From NCBI GenBank assembly GCA_034437555.1, contig DAOTTQ010000037.1, positions 1-64,000 of the forward strand: a stretch of 64,000 bases of DNA, written 5' to 3'. Below are positions 62,943 through 64,000 of this stretch, piece after piece. A program made the translations under genes and the position numbers. How positions within the stretch are numbered: the stretch's first letter is position 1; every line of letters starts with the position of its first letter. Below the pieces are notes generated by a model. That model saw nothing but the letters and a program-made list of their open reading frames with translations, had not been told where the DNA came from and ran no database searches. This stretch comes from JANWYT01 sp034437555 (GTDB lineage: Bacteria; Chloroflexota; Anaerolineae; Aggregatilineales; Phototrophicaceae).

Positions 62943-64000
62943 CGCGGTATCTTTTGATTAAATAGCCACGCTTGGAAGAAATCATCTAGCTCTAGCCCAC
63001 TTTGGGCTTCTGCTACTGCAATGAAATCTTCAATAGAAGCGTGGCTATTTTTATATTGTGCATAGTACGCCCGTAAGATGTTAAAGAAAGTGTCGTCCCC
63101 CACTTTCAGACGTAAATCGTGCAATACCCATGCGCCCCGTAAATAGACCAGTGTATGAAACATTCTATCCGCTTGGGGGTCGCCAATGATGGGTTGGCTC
63201 ATGGCGGTGGCATTGGGCGAGGCAATCACATCATAGTAATCGCGCATACGCTCCTCAAAGACTTCTTTACCATAGGCGTGTTCTTCCCAAAGGGCTGCCA
63301 TATACGTTGCAAAGCCCTCGTTTAGCCAAATATCACGCCACGTTTTCGGTGAAACACTATTACCAAACCATTGGTGCGCCAGCTCATGCGCTACCACATC
63401 TTCGGCATCATAGTCATTTGCAATGTTTCTGCCAAAAAGCGAAAGCGTTTGTGTTTCTAAGGCAAAGTACAAGTTAGTATCCGCAACTACCACACCATAC
63501 GCCTCAAACGGATACTCACCAATAATGCTTGTAAAGAACTCTATCATCTCCGGTGTTCTTTCAAACACAGGCGAAAGCGAGTTCTCTAAGCCACTGGGAT
63601 AATAATTGCGGATGGGCAAGCCTTCGTTGGTGATGCTTTCTTCTACCGTAAATTCGGCAATGTTGACGGTGGCTAAATAGCTTGCCATCGGGTCACTAGC
63701 TTGCCAAAGATACGTCAGTTGGTCGCCGTTGTCGATAACATCTTGAAGTAAACCATTGGTTGCCACCACATAAGGCTTTGGCACAGTCACCCTAAAAGTA
63801 TAAGACGCTTTGTCCTGCGGATAATCGTTATTTGGATACCACAACGAAGCCCCACGCGGTTCGCTTGCCACATAAACGCCATCACGATAGGCATACCACC
63901 CCACGCCAAAATCATCTTCGCTGGCATCTACGCCTTCGCGCGGAACGCCTTCATAGCGCACTTGCACGCTAAAGGAGGATTGCGCCAACAACGGCTGGCT
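62939..64000 (-). CDS. M1-family zinc metallopeptidase (aminopeptidase N-like), 5' end cut
   Basis: About 350 residues of the gene are in the window; the reading frame continues to the right edge. The zinc motif HELAHQWFGN with the downstream Glu in WLNEGFATY is intact, and the N-terminal beta domain has GASLWYPNNDYPQDKASYTF and PKPYVVATNG. A gluzincin aminopeptidase. Confidence 0.93.
   Translation of the reverse strand, partial: SQPLLAQSSFSVQVRYEGVPREGVDASEDDFGVGWYAYRDGVYVASEPRGASLWYPNNDYPQDKASYTFRVTVPKPYVVATNGLLQDVIDNGDQLTYLWQASDPMASYLATVNIAEFTVEESITNEGLPIRNYYPSGLENSLSPVFERTPEMIEFFTSIIGEYPFEAYGVVVADTNLYFALETQTLSLFGRNIANDYDAEDVVAHELAHQWFGNSVSPKTWRDIWLNEGFATYMAALWEEHAYGKEVFEERMRDYYDVIASPNATAMSQPIIGDPQADRMFHTLVYLRGAWVLHDLRLKVGDDTFFNILRAYYAQYKNSHASIEDFIAVAEAQSGLELDDFFQAWLFNQKIPR

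Overview
The window is about 64 kb of ordinary chromosomal backbone from a bacterium of moderate GC content (roughly 45-50%). Genes are packed tightly on both strands, many as short overlapping operons, and GTG and TTG starts are used alongside ATG. Gene content points to Chloroflexota, probably an Anaerolineae-type lineage. Pointers are an Mrp antiporter with fused A and B subunits, an ETF with acyl-CoA dehydrogenases, an ADP-forming acyl-CoA synthetase fused to a GNAT domain, an Lgt with a WSGGLG motif, a bactofilin and a G1P-dehydrogenase-like protein. This assignment is inference from content, not from a marker gene. No insertion sequence, prophage, CRISPR array, rRNA or replication origin was seen.

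Layout. 0-5 kb: the front of an isoaspartyl peptidase, a small STAS-like protein and a Pat-type acyl-CoA synthetase/acetyltransferase. 4-10.3 kb: a six-gene Mrp cation/proton antiporter operon. 10.5-16 kb: etfBA, a pentapeptide-repeat protein, two more STAS-like paralogues (one broken by a stop codon), an SGNH hydrolase and an acyl-CoA dehydrogenase. 16-22 kb: a GNAT enzyme, greA-lysS, a histidine kinase and serS. 22-29.5 kb: a secreted-type L,D-transpeptidase, an S9 peptidase, a GH13 enzyme and an ABC-2 exporter. 29.6-39 kb: an SDR dehydrogenase, LMW phosphatase with bactofilin, a G1PDH-like protein, a phosphohexomutase, envelope proteins, a receiver protein, icd and tRNA-Val. 39-43 kb: a glycosidase lipoprotein, aspartokinase with a complete threonine attenuator, a ComEA-like protein and TrmB. 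44-52.7 kb: an acyl-CoA dehydrogenase, a secreted GH13 enzyme, a PHP/AlbA_2 fusion, a receiver, Lon and an MBL hydrolase. 52.8-56 kb: nucleotide-sugar genes. 56-64 kb: a HK/RR pair, tRNA-Pro, a CDP-alcohol phosphatidyltransferase with lgt, a second ABC exporter and an M1 aminopeptidase cut by the window end.

How the parts fit. The two acyl-CoA dehydrogenases can pass electrons to the ETF encoded nearby. Mrp handles sodium/proton balance. Lgt, the lipoprotein, L,D-transpeptidase, SH3b protein, bactofilin and nucleotide-sugar genes all serve the cell envelope. Many starts were moved inward from the longest open frame where a Shine-Dalgarno sequence or promoter decides the issue.

Best leads: (1) a promoter, Thr-rich leader peptide, antiterminator and terminator in front of aspartokinase; (2) a PHP phosphoesterase fused to an AlbA_2 domain, next to a receiver and lon; (3) a family of small STAS-like paralogues, one a likely pseudogene; (4) a G1P-dehydrogenase homologue that appears to have lost its metal ligands; (5) unusual extra domains in SerRS and TrmB.
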